In this document: in pieces, positions 1-7,701 of the stretch | Position numbering within the stretch: the stretch's first letter is position 1 | Layout of the letters: the number at the start of each line of letters is the position of its first letter | From: Planococcus salinarum | Lineage (GTDB): Bacteria; Bacillota; Bacilli; Bacillales_A; Planococcaceae | Reading direction: 5' to 3' | NCBI RefSeq assembly: GCF_007004625.1 | Contig: NZ_VIFV01000033.1 | Location: 1-33,244, forward strand | DNA length: 33,244 nucleotides | Translations under genes and position numbers: made by a program | The notes under the pieces: model-generated | Told to the model about the DNA's origin: nothing | What the model saw: the letters and a program-made list of their open reading frames with translations, nothing else | Database searches by the model: none

Positions 1-50
1 GGCTCAAAAGTCTGGTAGCACGTTATGAAACTTTGCGTTATGCATCTTAA
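1..50 (+). CDS. Group II intron reverse transcriptase/maturase, C-terminal end (partial)
   Basis: Only the last 15 codons are inside the window, in the frame that ends with TAA at 48-50; they read LKSLVARYETLRYAS. This kind of ending (…YE(S/T)LRYAS) is typical of intron-encoded reverse transcriptase/maturases, whose gene lies in intron domain IV just before domain V. The assignment is supported mainly by the domain V and VI ribozyme sequence that starts directly after the stop codon. The rest of the protein is upstream of the window, so integrity cannot be judged. Confidence 0.75.
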   Translation, partial: LKSLVARYETLRYAS

Positions 51-125
51 TTGAACCGCCGTATACCGAACGGTACGTACGGTGGTGTGAGAGGTCGGGA
101 GTTAATCGCTCCCTCCTACTCGATT
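51..125 (+). ncRNA. Group II intron 3' end: domains V and VI
   Basis: Bases 53-86 fold as a classic 34-nt domain V. A 9-bp lower stem (55-63 with 78-86) is followed by a 2-nt CG bulge (76-77), a 4-bp upper stem (64-67 with 72-75) and a GAAC tetraloop (68-71). Bases 87-125 form a domain VI hairpin with an unpaired A at 118, seven bases before the presumed intron end at about 125 (…ACTCGATT). That is the usual place for the branch-point adenosine. The 3' splice junction is inferred from this spacing and could be off by a base or two. Confidence 0.85.
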
Positions 126-202
126 GGAATCGATCGGGAGATAGGAGTGAATCCTTCAAGTTAACTTTTGCCTGGTGATAAAACCCTTTATTACCTAAGG
201 TC

Positions 203-250
203 GGGCGGGCCGTGCCCCGCCCACTGGGCAGTCCGCAGGCAGCGGACTGC
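203..250 (+). other. Two adjacent GC-rich hairpins between intron and NERD gene
   Basis: 203-209 (GGGCGGG) pairs with 216-222 (CCCGCCC), and 228-236 (GCAGTCCGC) pairs perfectly with 242-250 (GCGGACTGC) around loop AGGCA. There is no clear T-run after either, so they are weak terminator candidates. They lie in the exon flank about 80 bp past the intron end and may belong to the interrupted host locus. No gene is seen in 126-348. Confidence 0.5.
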
Positions 251-348
251 TTTCCAATCAGGGGTTGAATTTTTGATGGGTGAAAGCTGAAAGTAAGTCG
301 TCTTTCTTCCGTTTAATAATGTTATAATTCAGATAATTACATGGAGAG

Positions 349-1308
349 GTGGAGGTTCGGATAGGGGAGAAGAGTTTGGTGATGTGGGAAGGAGTAAAGC
401 TGTTGATGGAGAGGCTGCCGGAAAGTCATCCGGAGCAAACATATTTAAGAAAAGAGTTTCACCGTTACGAAGCAGGATTGAAAGGCGAGCAGCGCTTGAT
501 TGCGAAAATGGTTGAGTTTCATTGGGATGAACCCTTTGAAATTTTGTGGGATGTCGGCTTGAGACTGGGTGACTGGAAAGTGCAAATTGACGGCCTGCTG
601 GTGACCCCGCGCTGCCTCATTATCATCGATTCGAAGAACATCAGTGGCAGGATCCATTTTGATCCGGCGACATCTGAATTTTACCGATTTAATAACGAAG
701 GTGAAAGGAGCGTGTTTGAGAATCCGCTGGTCCAGTTGGCGAAGCATACTCGCTTTTTGGATCTTTGGATGAAACAGAGGAGAATTGCACCTCCCCCGAT
801 TGTCGGAGTGGTAGCTTTCACGTCCAGGCATTGTGAATTTATTGCCAAGCCGGCGGATAAGCATATCTGCAAAACTTATCAGGTGGTCGAAGAGCTGTAC
901 GGAATTCTTGAGAAGCACGATGTTCCGGCTGACTCCCCTAAGCCGAGCAGGGTGCGGAAATTGATTGAATCAAATAGCCATCCCTATGTGCGGCCGCCGT
1001 TATGTGAGTATTACGGGATAGATCCGCGCGATCTGAAGACGGGTGTGAAGTGTGTGGGGTGTGGGAAGATTGCGGTGGAGCGGCTATTTAAAGTCTGGGA
1101 ATGCAGAGAGTGCGGCCACCGGGATCCTAATGCGCACCAACAAGCTTTGCAGGAGTACTTTGCGTTAGTCAGCAGTGAGATTGATAATAAGGAGTTCAGG
1201 CGGTTCAGCGGGATTGAGTCACGTTATGTAGTTTTTAGAATGCTTTCTGATGCTGGACTTGTAACTGAAGGAGCAAGGAAGAATCGCAAATATATCAATG
1301 AAGACTAA
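349..1308 (+). CDS. NERD-domain protein (nuclease-related) with C-terminal zinc ribbon
   Basis: 319 aa. The N-terminal half matches the NERD (nuclease-related) family: the AGLKGEQ motif near residues 42-48, QIDGLLV near 79-85, and a DSKN motif (94-97) resembling the D-(D/E)xK core of restriction-endonuclease-like folds (D81, D94, K96). A four-cysteine zinc ribbon follows (C235-x2-C238, C252-x2-C255), and then a helical C-terminus. Such proteins are common in Bacillales; the biochemical role is not established, but DNA or RNA processing is the usual suggestion. The GTG at 349 gives an N-terminus of the length I expect for the family, but its ribosome binding site is poor. A downstream TTG/GTG/ATG cluster (376-384) behind GGGGAG is an alternative. 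A terminator hairpin follows at 1321. Confidence 0.75.
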   Translation: MEVRIGEKSLVMWEGVKLLMERLPESHPEQTYLRKEFHRYEAGLKGEQRLIAKMVEFHWDEPFEILWDVGLRLGDWKVQIDGLLVTPRCLIIIDSKNISGRIHFDPATSEFYRFNNEGERSVFENPLVQLAKHTRFLDLWMKQRRIAPPPIVGVVAFTSRHCEFIAKPADKHICKTYQVVEELYGILEKHDVPADSPKPSRVRKLIESNSHPYVRPPLCEYYGIDPRDLKTGVKCVGCGKIAVERLFKVWECRECGHRDPNAHQQALQEYFALVSSEIDNKEFRRFSGIESRYVVFRMLSDAGLVTEGARKNRKYINED

Positions 1309-1320
1309 ATCTTTATCTGA

Positions 1321-1349
1321 AAAACACCTGTTCAAGTAGGTGTTTTTTT
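1321..1349 (+). terminator. Rho-independent terminator of the NERD gene
   Basis: 1323-1329 (AACACCT) pairs with 1338-1344 (AGGTGTT) around an 8-nt loop. The downstream arm runs into a T-tract, and the preceding A-tract makes the hairpin partly bidirectional. Confidence 0.85.
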
Positions 1350-1376
1350 ATTTATATTAGCAAGAAATTATCGCTG

Positions 1377-1447
1377 CGCACATAAATGTCTCTCACCGCA
1401 CATAAATCCGGCTCACCGCACATAACAGCCGCCACCCGCCCACATAC
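1377..1447. repeat. Phased short-repeat array 1 (core CGCACATAA, period 20 bp)
   Basis: CGCACATAA starts at 1377, 1397 and 1417, exactly 20 bp apart. The first two copies extend to CGCACATAAAT and the shared 5' context is CTCAC. A degenerate fourth unit (CGCCCACATAC) starts near 1437. The array lies between two convergent genes, between their terminators. It has the same organisation as the arrays at 28293 and 28618 but a different core. Confidence 0.7.
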
Positions 1448-1481
1448 TCCAACAACCCCCAAAATCCCCCAAAATCCCCAC

Positions 1482-1513
1482 AAAAAAACCGCCTCCCACA
1501 CTCCCGGAGACGG
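1482..1513 (-). terminator. Rho-independent terminator of yslB (minus strand)
   Basis: Read on the minus strand, CCGTCTCC (1513-1506) pairs with GGAGGCGG (1496-1489), with one G-U pair, and is followed by seven T (1488-1482). Confidence 0.8.
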
Positions 1514-1534
1514 CCATTCCACATCCTATTCTGC

Positions 1535-1936
1535 TCAAACCTGCTCGCGAAGGTCCGTTTTCAGCGTAATCCGCACCATTTTTTTCTTCGGGATCACTTC
1601 TTCATATGCTTCTGTTAAAAATCCGCCTATTTTCTGCTTTTGTTGAGCCAGAAATCCGGCTTCGAGTTTGAAACAGCGATTTTCGGTCTTGAATGGGCGA
1701 AGCAGGAAAACCATTTCGTCTTTTCCGGATTTTTCTGTCACTAATTCGCCAAATTCAGCCTGCTTGAAAAAATCGGCTGCTTCATCAAGGGAGAAAAGCG
1801 GAAATTTGCGTGCCAGTGACTTGCCGGCCCAATACAGGACGTCACTTTCGTGCTTTCCCAGCACATCGGATAATACATAGTCACGAATAATTTCATAGCC
1901 AAAATGCTCATTTATTTCAGGTTTTTTTGCCGTCAT
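1535..1936 (-). CDS. yslB: YslB family protein (DUF2507)
   Basis: 133 aa, ATG at 1936-1934. The protein resembles B. subtilis YslB: GYEIIRDYVLSDVLGKHESDVLYWAGKSLARKFPL near the N-terminus and LEAGFLAQQ-like residues near 92-98 are family hallmarks. The fold is related to the 4-vinyl-reductase/V4R domain, but no activity is established. B. subtilis also has yslB next to sdhC, so the neighbourhood supports the name. Here it is transcribed divergently from sdhCAB. Its start is preceded by a modest purine-rich site (AAAGTGGG on the minus strand). The 203 bp between it and sdhC hold the sdh promoter. Confidence 0.85.
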   Translation of the reverse strand: MTAKKPEINEHFGYEIIRDYVLSDVLGKHESDVLYWAGKSLARKFPLFSLDEAADFFKQAEFGELVTEKSGKDEMVFLLRPFKTENRCFKLEAGFLAQQKQKIGGFLTEAYEEVIPKKKMVRITLKTDLREQV

Positions 1937-1999
1937 TACAAACCCACTTTCAATATGGCGAAACCCTATAGGGAATCTGCTGAATTCACGCTTGTTGCC

Positions 2000-2028
2000 T
2001 TGACGCTCAATATTGAGCGGAGTACAAT
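2000..2028 (+). promoter_or_regulatory. sdhCAB promoter with palindromic spacer (possible operator)
   Basis: TTGACG (2000-2005) and TACAAT (2023-2028) are separated by 17 bp. The spacer region contains the perfect 16-bp palindrome CGCTCAATATTGAGCG (2004-2019). A start point near 2035 would give a leader of about 105 nt before sdhC. The promoter match is strong; the operator role of the palindrome is inference. Confidence 0.75.
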
Positions 2029-2062
2029 AAATATGTCATATTATTGTATCATGATGTTCCAT

Positions 2063-2109
2063 GCAGTCAACGGATGCTTTCGTAAAATATCGATTGTAGC
2101 GTTAACTGC
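2063..2109 (+). other. Hairpin in the sdhC leader
   Basis: GCAGTCAACG (2063-2072) can pair with CGTTAACTGC (2100-2109), 9 of 10 pairs. It closes a 27-nt loop 14 bases before the ribosome binding site GAGGAGG (2124-2130). It may affect translation or stability, or be incidental. Confidence 0.4.
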
Positions 2110-2139
2110 CTTATTAATGTTTTGAGGAGGGTAAAAGTA

Positions 2140-2748
2140 TTGGATAATCGTGAATTTTTATTGCGCAGGTTGCATTCGTTGCTGGGAGTTATTCCAATCG
2201 GATTGTTCCTGGTACAGCATTTGTTCATCAACCATTTTGCAACACAAGGTGTCGAAGCATTTAATGCAGCATCCCACTTCATGGCGAATCTTCCATTCGT
2301 AATTTTCCTGGAGATTTTCGTTATATATCTGCCGATTATGTATCATGCATTCTACGGTTTATACATAGCGTTCACTTCGAAGAATAATCCAGGGCATTAC
2401 AGCTATATGCGCAATATGCTTTTTGTTGCTCAGCGTTATACTGGGGTATTCCTTGTAGTCTTCATCGCGTGGCACGTGTTTGAAACACGCTTCCAGGTGG
2501 CAATCGGAGCAGCAGAAGCTGATTTCAACATGATGGCCAACATTCTGGATAACCCGTGGATGTTCGCATTCTACGTTGTCGGAGTTCTTGCAGCTACTTT
2601 CCACTTCGCGAATGGACTATGGTCATTCCTTGTAACTTGGGGAATCACGCAATCCGAAAAAGCTCAGCGATATTCGACGTACTTCACACTTTTGGTGTTC
2701 CTGGTATTGTCAATTATCGGTATCCGCGCTTTATTGGCATTCGTTTAA
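2140..2748 (+). CDS. sdhC: Succinate dehydrogenase cytochrome b558 subunit
   Basis: 202 aa, the same length as B. subtilis SdhC. It is the dihaem membrane anchor of complex II and passes electrons from SdhB to menaquinone. Five hydrophobic segments are visible. The conserved histidines H27, H69, H112 and H155 occupy the positions of the haem ligands known in B. subtilis (28, 70, 113, 155 there). The NREF..RRLHSLLGVIP start is characteristic. TTG at 2140 is chosen because it gives that N-terminus and lies 9 bases after GAGGAGG; an upstream in-frame TTG at 2122 overlaps the ribosome binding site. It is the first gene of sdhCAB. Confidence 0.95.
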   Translation: MDNREFLLRRLHSLLGVIPIGLFLVQHLFINHFATQGVEAFNAASHFMANLPFVIFLEIFVIYLPIMYHAFYGLYIAFTSKNNPGHYSYMRNMLFVAQRYTGVFLVVFIAWHVFETRFQVAIGAAEADFNMMANILDNPWMFAFYVVGVLAATFHFANGLWSFLVTWGITQSEKAQRYSTYFTLLVFLVLSIIGIRALLAFV

Positions 2749-2793
2749 TACGCAATCGATTACTGGTGAATTAAAAGAGGAGTGAATACCAAA

Positions 2794-4542
2794 ATGGCGA
2801 AAGGCAAACTAATTATTGTCGGTGGCGGACTTGCCGGTTTGATGGCAGCTGTAAAAGGCGCAGAAGCTGGTGCGCCAATCGATTTATTTTCAATCGTTCC
2901 CGTTAAACGATCGCACTCGGTTTGTGCGCAGGGCGGAATCAACGGAGCGGTAAATACAAAAGGTGAAGGCGATTCACCTGATATTCACTTTGACGACACG
3001 GTCTACGGTGGCGATTTCCTTGCCAACCAGCGTCCGGTCAAAATGATGGCTGATGCGGCGCCGGCGATCATCCGATTGCTTGACCGCATGGGTGTCATGT
3101 TCAACCGTACGCCGGAAGGTCTTCTTGATTTCCGCCGTTTCGGTGGAACGATGCACCACAGAACAGCGTTTGCAGGCGCGACGACTGGCCAGCAATTGCT
3201 TTATGCACTTGACGAGCAGGTACGCCGCCACGAAGTAAGCGGTCTCGTAACGAAATATGAAGGCTGGGAATTCCTTGGCCTGATTCTGGATGAAAATGGT
3301 GTATCCCGCGGGATCACGGCCCAGAACATGACGACAATGGAAATCCAGGCTTTCCGTGGAGATGCCGTTATCATGGCGACCGGCGGACCGGGAATCATCT
3401 TCGGAAAATCGACGAACTCTGTCATTAACACAGGTTCTGCGGCTTCCATCGTTTATCAGCAAGGCGCGTATTACGCAAACGGTGAATTTATCCAGATTCA
3501 CCCGACTGCCATCCCGGGAGACGACAAGCTGCGCTTGATGTCGGAATCCGCACGTGGTGAGGGTGGACGCATCTGGACTTATAAAGACGGAAAACCTTGG
3601 TATTTCCTCGAAGAAAAATATCCGGCTTACGGAAACCTGGTACCCCGTGATATCGCTACACGCGAAATCTTCGATGTCTGCGTTAACCAAAAGCTCGGCA
3701 TCAACGGTGAGAACATGGTTTATCTCGATCTTTCCCATAAAGACCCGAAAGAATTGGATATCAAACTGGGCGGCATCATCGAGATCTATGAGAAATTCAC
3801 AGGTGATGATCCTCGCAAAGTACCGATGAAAATCTTCCCGGCAGTCCATTATTCAATGGGCGGCTTATGGGTGGATGACCACCAATTCACCAGCATTCCG
3901 GGCGTTCTGGCTGCAGGCGAATGTGATTATTCCCAGCACGGTGCAAACCGTTTGGGCGCAAACTCACTTCTGTCGGCTATTTACGGCGGAATGGTGGCAG
4001 GGCCGTATGCTCTTGACTACATCAAAGGCCTTGAAGTTCTTGCGGAAGATATGCCATCTGATATCTTCGACAATGCGGTTGCTGAAGAGCAGCGCAAGTG
4101 GGAAGAAATTCTGGCGCTTGATGGAACAGAGAACGCATACGTTCTGCACAAAGAGCTTGGCGAATGGATGACGGATAACGTTACTGTTGTCCGCTACAAC
4201 GACCGTCTTCAAAAAACGGACGAGAAAATCCAGGAATTGCTTGAGCGTTTCAACAACATCAACATTACAGATACGCAACTTTGGAGCAACCAGGGCGCGA
4301 TGTTCACACGTCAGCTCAAAAATATGCTACATTTAGCACGAGTAATCACCATTGGGGCGTTGAACCGCAACGAAAGCCGCGGAGCTCATTACAAACCTGA
4401 TTTCCCGGAACGTAACGATGAAGAATACTTGAAAACGACTATGGCGAAATTCAATGGCTATGACGCACCGATCTTCCATTTCGAAGAAGTCGATACAGGA
4501 TTGATTCCACCGCGTAAGCGTGATTATTCAGCCAAGGCATAA
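2794..4542 (+). CDS. sdhA: Succinate dehydrogenase flavoprotein subunit
   Basis: 582 aa. Oxidises succinate to fumarate on the cytoplasmic face of the membrane. The FAD dinucleotide-binding motif VGGGLAGL lies at residues 9-16. H41 in the RSHS motif corresponds to the histidine that carries covalent FAD. The catalytic-region motifs (HPTAIPGDDKLRLMSESARGEGG, and PAVHYSMGG near the C-terminal third) are intact. ATG at 2794 follows AGAGGAG by about 11 bases and matches the Bacillus N-terminus; the earlier in-frame GTG at 2782 overlaps the ribosome binding site. It is 45 bp downstream of sdhC in the same operon. Confidence 0.97.
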   Translation: MAKGKLIIVGGGLAGLMAAVKGAEAGAPIDLFSIVPVKRSHSVCAQGGINGAVNTKGEGDSPDIHFDDTVYGGDFLANQRPVKMMADAAPAIIRLLDRMGVMFNRTPEGLLDFRRFGGTMHHRTAFAGATTGQQLLYALDEQVRRHEVSGLVTKYEGWEFLGLILDENGVSRGITAQNMTTMEIQAFRGDAVIMATGGPGIIFGKSTNSVINTGSAASIVYQQGAYYANGEFIQIHPTAIPGDDKLRLMSESARGEGGRIWTYKDGKPWYFLEEKYPAYGNLVPRDIATREIFDVCVNQKLGINGENMVYLDLSHKDPKELDIKLGGIIEIYEKFTGDDPRKVPMKIFPAVHYSMGGLWVDDHQFTSIPGVLAAGECDYSQHGANRLGANSLLSAIYGGMVAGPYALDYIKGLEVLAEDMPSDIFDNAVAEEQRKWEEILALDGTENAYVLHKELGEWMTDNVTVVRYNDRLQKTDEKIQELLERFNNINITDTQLWSNQGAMFTRQLKNMLHLARVITIGALNRNESRGAHYKPDFPERNDEEYLKTTMAKFNGYDAPIFHFEEVDTGLIPPRKRDYSAKA

Positions 4543-4575
4543 GTTAACGAGTCAATGAAGGGAGATAGAATTACT

Positions 4576-5343
4576 ATGGGTGAAGCAGCAAAAACGGTAA
4601 TTTTTGAAATCGAACGCCGCGATTCTACCGAGTCAGAAACGTACTTCGAGAAATTCGAATTGTCATACCGCGCGAACATGAATGTCATTTCGGCATTGAT
4701 GGAAATCCGCCGCAACCCTGTCAATATGGAAGGGAAGAAAACAACACCTGTAAACTGGGACATGAACTGTCTTGAGGAAGTTTGTGGAGCATGTTCAATG
4801 ATCATCAACGGCAAAGCGCGCCAGTCGTGTACTGCTCTCGTTGACCAATTGGAACAGCCGATCCGTTTGCAGCCAATGAAAACATTCCCTGTTGTCCGCG
4901 ACCTTGTCGTTGACCGCAGCCGCATGTTCGATTCATTGAAAAAAGTCAAAGCTTGGGTTCCAATCGACGGAACGCATGATCTTGGCGAAGGTCCACGTAT
5001 GCCTGAGCGCAAACGCCAATGGGCTTACGAACTTTCAAAATGTATGACTTGCGGTGTCTGCCTTGAAGCATGCCCGAACGTCAACGATAAATCTGATTTC
5101 ATCGGACCCGCAGCACTTTCCCAGGTTCGCCTGATGAACGCGCATCCGACTGGCTCCATGAACCGTGATGAGCGTCTGAACGCAATCATGGGTGAAGGCG
5201 GCCTTGCGAGCTGCGGTAACTCACAAAACTGTGTTGAATCTTGCCCTAAAGGTATTCCTTTGACAACTTCAATCGCAGCGTTGAACCGTGAAACAACAGT
5301 TCAAATGTTCCGCAACTTCTTCGGAAGCGACCATGCAGTTTAA
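4576..5343 (+). CDS. sdhB: Succinate dehydrogenase iron-sulfur subunit
   Basis: 255 aa. Carries electrons from the SdhA flavin to SdhC through three iron-sulfur clusters. C65, C70, C73 and C85 form the [2Fe-2S] site. The CMTCGVCLEACP motif and a later C-x5-C-x3-CP group form the [4Fe-4S] and [3Fe-4S] sites. ATG at 4576 is preceded by AAGGGAG at 11 bases; an in-frame ATG at 4555 would add seven unconserved residues and precedes that site. Last gene of sdhCAB, followed by a strong terminator. Confidence 0.96.
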   Translation: MGEAAKTVIFEIERRDSTESETYFEKFELSYRANMNVISALMEIRRNPVNMEGKKTTPVNWDMNCLEEVCGACSMIINGKARQSCTALVDQLEQPIRLQPMKTFPVVRDLVVDRSRMFDSLKKVKAWVPIDGTHDLGEGPRMPERKRQWAYELSKCMTCGVCLEACPNVNDKSDFIGPAALSQVRLMNAHPTGSMNRDERLNAIMGEGGLASCGNSQNCVESCPKGIPLTTSIAALNRETTVQMFRNFFGSDHAV

Positions 5344-5353
5344 TCAATAAAGC

Positions 5354-5380
5354 GAAACCTCCACTTCGGTGGGGGTTTTT
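5354..5380 (+). terminator. Terminator of the sdhCAB operon
   Basis: ACCTCCAC (5357-5364) pairs with GTGGGGGT (5369-5376), with one G-U pair, closing a TTCG tetraloop and followed by T6. Confidence 0.9.
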
Positions 5381-5434
5381 TATGTCCACTTTGACTTTTA
5401 ATTTTCATAGTTAAAATAATGAACTAGCAGCTAA

Positions 5435-5744
5435 ATACCGCTTCGGCGCTATGGACAGTGCAAAGATTATGCTCCTGCGCACTGCTCGTCGCAAAGGAGG
5501 CGCCGCAAGTTCATGGCGCATCTTGCCTCCCGCAATAAGCCGAGAAGATCACTCGTCTTATTGCTCCAGCCAGTCCATAGCCGCGCCGGCGCTTAGAGAA
5601 TAGCCTTAGATATGGAGCAAAACAGCGCAGACGCCCAGGGGACCAAGCGAAGTGCTGAGATCCACTCGGGCGAAGTGAAACGAGACCGAGTTAGCTCAGC
5701 GCGAGCCCCCAGGCAAGCGAAGCTGTTTTGCGAAATATCGGTTA
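5435..5744. repeat. Composite fold-back repeat X/Y, copy A (Y then X, inverted relative to copies C and D)
   Basis: The Y part (5435-5605) is bounded by a perfect inverted repeat, GCTATGGAC (5448-5456) and GTCCATAGC (5573-5581). It contains a 29-nt hairpin (5534-5562, AATAAG…CTTATT). The X part (5609-5741) is a long fold-back: GATAT (5609-5613) with ATATC (5735-5739), GCAAAACAGC (5617-5626) with GCTGTTTTGC (5722-5731), and an inner GCTGAG…CTCAGC stem. It fills the gap between the sdhB terminator and ysmA. I see no gene in it. Confidence 0.85.
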
Positions 5745-5862
5745 TTACAGATATAGCAAAAAGTTATCAATACACTCTCTAAAAAATGAAATTATAAGCC
5801 TCCCACAACACTTTTTGTTATACTGATAAAATAGAAAGCGATATTTTACTGGAGGCAATAAG

Positions 5863-6330
5863 ATGAAAGCAAACTACATTACAGATTTCGAAGAATGGAA
5901 AAAAGAATTTAAATTTTCTGCGCGCGTCCAGGTTCGGTTTTCCGAAACGGATATGTTCGGCCACGTCAATAACACGGTGCCGATCACTTATTTTGAATTT
6001 GCGCGGATTGAATACATGAAGGAACTAGGCCTGATGCAGCGCTGGCTCAAAGGGGACGGCGATCTATTCCCGGTCATCGCGGACATCCAGGTCGATTTTA
6101 CACAGCAGGTCTATTTTGACGAGCTGCTCGATGTCTACGTCAAAATTGCTTCAATCGGGCGGTCGTCGATTGATGTCCATTATTGGGTGGTCAACGCAAA
6201 AGAAGAAACGTGCTTTACCGGCCGCGGAGCGATGGTACAGATTTCCAAAGCGACGGGCAAAGGTCATCCGTGGACAGAAGAGGAAAAAGAACTGTTTGGC
6301 AGCCGCCAATTAATTTCATCAGAAAATTAA
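5863..6330 (+). CDS. ysmA: Acyl-CoA thioesterase, hot-dog fold (YbgC/FcbC type)
   Basis: 155 aa. The RFSETDMFGHVNNTVPITYFEFARIEY segment (about residues 25-50) is the signature of the 4-hydroxybenzoyl-CoA thioesterase-like hot-dog family. It includes the aspartate (D30) that is catalytic in related enzymes and the GHVNN turn. It probably hydrolyses an acyl-CoA; the substrate cannot be read from the sequence. The ATG lies behind CTGGAGG at good spacing. The place after sdhB matches B. subtilis ysmA, where gerE comes next; here gerE is missing and a MarR gene follows directly. Confidence 0.85.
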   Translation: MKANYITDFEEWKKEFKFSARVQVRFSETDMFGHVNNTVPITYFEFARIEYMKELGLMQRWLKGDGDLFPVIADIQVDFTQQVYFDELLDVYVKIASIGRSSIDVHYWVVNAKEETCFTGRGAMVQISKATGKGHPWTEEEKELFGSRQLISSEN

Positions 6331-6399
6331 GTCAGTTCTTGCTAAATCAGCATAAAACCTTCAGTATAGAATGTATTAGTTGTATCCAAGGAGTGGACA

Positions 6400-6858
6400 A
6401 TGATTATGAATGAGAACACAAATGCCAGCCCCCATGACAAGGAACGGGTAGCCTTCATGGAAAAGGAATTGCGTTATATTTCCGGCATCATCAAGCAAAA
6501 AGGACGGGAGATCCTCAATTCCTACACGATTACGCCGCCTCAATTCATCGCGCTGCAATGGCTGTTTGAGCATGGCGATATGACGATCGGCGACCTGTCG
6601 AATAAAATGTTTCTTGCTTTCAGCACGACGACAGACCTTGTCGACCGCATGGAGAAGAATGAACTGGTCGTTCGCATCCGGGAAGAACAGGATCGCCGTG
6701 TTGTCCGCATCAAGCTTTTGAAGGAAGGCGAGCGGATTATTGAGGAAGTAATCCAGAAACGGCAGGAGTATCTCCAGAACGTTCTGACTGAATTCAGCGA
6801 AGAAGAAGTGGAGCAATTTTCATTCCTGTTGGAGAAATTGCACACAAACATGAAATAG
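6400..6858 (+). CDS. ysmB: MarR-family transcriptional regulator (YsmB-like)
   Basis: 152 aa. Winged helix-turn-helix regulator. ITPPQFIALQWLFEHGDMTIGDLSNKMFLAFSTTTDLVDRMEKNELVVRIREEQDRRVVRIKLLKEG holds the recognition helix (about residues 67-85) and the beta-wing with the DRR motif typical of MarR proteins. The outer helices should form the dimer interface. ATG at 6400 follows AGGAG by 6 bases. The gene ends 10 bp before racE and is probably cotranscribed with it, as ysmB-racE are neighbours in B. subtilis. Ligand and targets are unknown. Confidence 0.85.
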   Translation: MIMNENTNASPHDKERVAFMEKELRYISGIIKQKGREILNSYTITPPQFIALQWLFEHGDMTIGDLSNKMFLAFSTTTDLVDRMEKNELVVRIREEQDRRVVRIKLLKEGERIIEEVIQKRQEYLQNVLTEFSEEEVEQFSFLLEKLHTNMK

Positions 6859-6868
6859 GAGCGGAACA

Positions 6869-7678
6869 ATGCTAGCAAATGCGCCAATCGGAGTAATCGA
6901 TTCCGGAGTCGGAGGACTGACTGTAGCAAAAGAGATTATGCGGCTTCTGCCAAATGAAAAAGTGCTGTATATCGGCGACAATGCCAGATGTCCTTACGGG
7001 CCGCGGTCACAGTCGGAAGTCAGGAAATATACCTGGCAGATGGCGCGTGCGCTGATGAACAAAAACATCAAACTGCTGGTCATTGCCTGCAATACGGCAA
7101 CCGCCGCAACATTGGATTCCCTGCAGAAAAGTTTGCCCATCCCTGTGATCGGCGTCATTTTTCCCGGGGCCCGCGCAGCGATGAAAGTATCGGTGACAAA
7201 GGAAATTGCAGTGCTCGGGACAGAAGGAACAGTCCGGAGCGGCGCATATGAAAATGCGTTGAAATCGTTGGTGTCCTCGTGCCATATCGTCCAACTTGCA
7301 TGCCCGAAATTCGTTCCGTTGGTCGAAAGTGATGAGTACGAAGGCGAGTTTGCCAGAAAAATGGTGCGGGACACGCTGGGGCAGTTGGACAGCAAATCAT
7401 TTGATACCGCTATTCTTGGCTGCACGCATTATCCGCTTCTCCAAACTTTCATAGAAGAAAAGTTCGGACCGTCTGTGACCGTTCTGTCTTCCGCTTCCGA
7501 AACGGCAAAGGACGTGGAGAACCACCTGCGTTTTCAGAGGATGCTCGCCGATGCGAAACATCCGCCGGTGCATGAGTTTTACACCTCAGGTTCGACTGCC
7601 ATTTTCGGGACCATCATCGAAAAATGGCTGGAAATCGACAACCCGATTATCCATATCTTGAAATTCCCCCAAACCTGA
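6869..7678 (+). CDS. racE: Glutamate racemase
   Basis: 269 aa. Converts L-glutamate to D-glutamate for peptidoglycan. The two catalytic cysteines are present: C74 in IACNTATA and C185 in LGCTHYPL. The N-terminal [12 protein letters not shown] motif (D11, S12) and the DNARCPYG loop (37-44) are intact. Cytosolic. AGGAG precedes the ATG at proper spacing. The stop codon lies inside the 5' arm of the terminator hairpin at 7671. In B. subtilis gerM separates racE from rph; it is absent here. Confidence 0.96.
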   Translation: MLANAPIGVIDSGVGGLTVAKEIMRLLPNEKVLYIGDNARCPYGPRSQSEVRKYTWQMARALMNKNIKLLVIACNTATAATLDSLQKSLPIPVIGVIFPGARAAMKVSVTKEIAVLGTEGTVRSGAYENALKSLVSSCHIVQLACPKFVPLVESDEYEGEFARKMVRDTLGQLDSKSFDTAILGCTHYPLLQTFIEEKFGPSVTVLSSASETAKDVENHLRFQRMLADAKHPPVHEFYTSGSTAIFGTIIEKWLEIDNPIIHILKFPQT

Positions 7679-7701
7679 CAGCAAATGCTGTCAGGTTTTT
7701 T
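7671..7701 (+). terminator. Terminator of racE
   Basis: A perfect 12-bp stem, AAACCTGACAGC (7671-7682) with GCTGTCAGGTTT (7687-7698), closes an AAAT loop and is followed by Ts. It overlaps the racE stop codon. Confidence 0.9.

Noticed and set aside
322-336. Second PerR-like box upstream of the NERD gene (TTATAATTCAGATAA)
   Set aside because: Mismatches fall in the right half-site and the left half is simply a -10-like TATAAT. It is too weak to call.
1386-1646. 86-aa frame on the plus strand over array 1 and the end of yslB
   Set aside because: It is antisense to yslB, built from proline/threonine-rich repeat translation, and crosses the yslB terminator.
2974-3849. 291-aa open frame on the minus strand inside sdhA
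   Set aside because: It is fully antisense to the clearly conserved sdhA gene. It has no domain I recognise, and it arises from the codon bias of sdhA.
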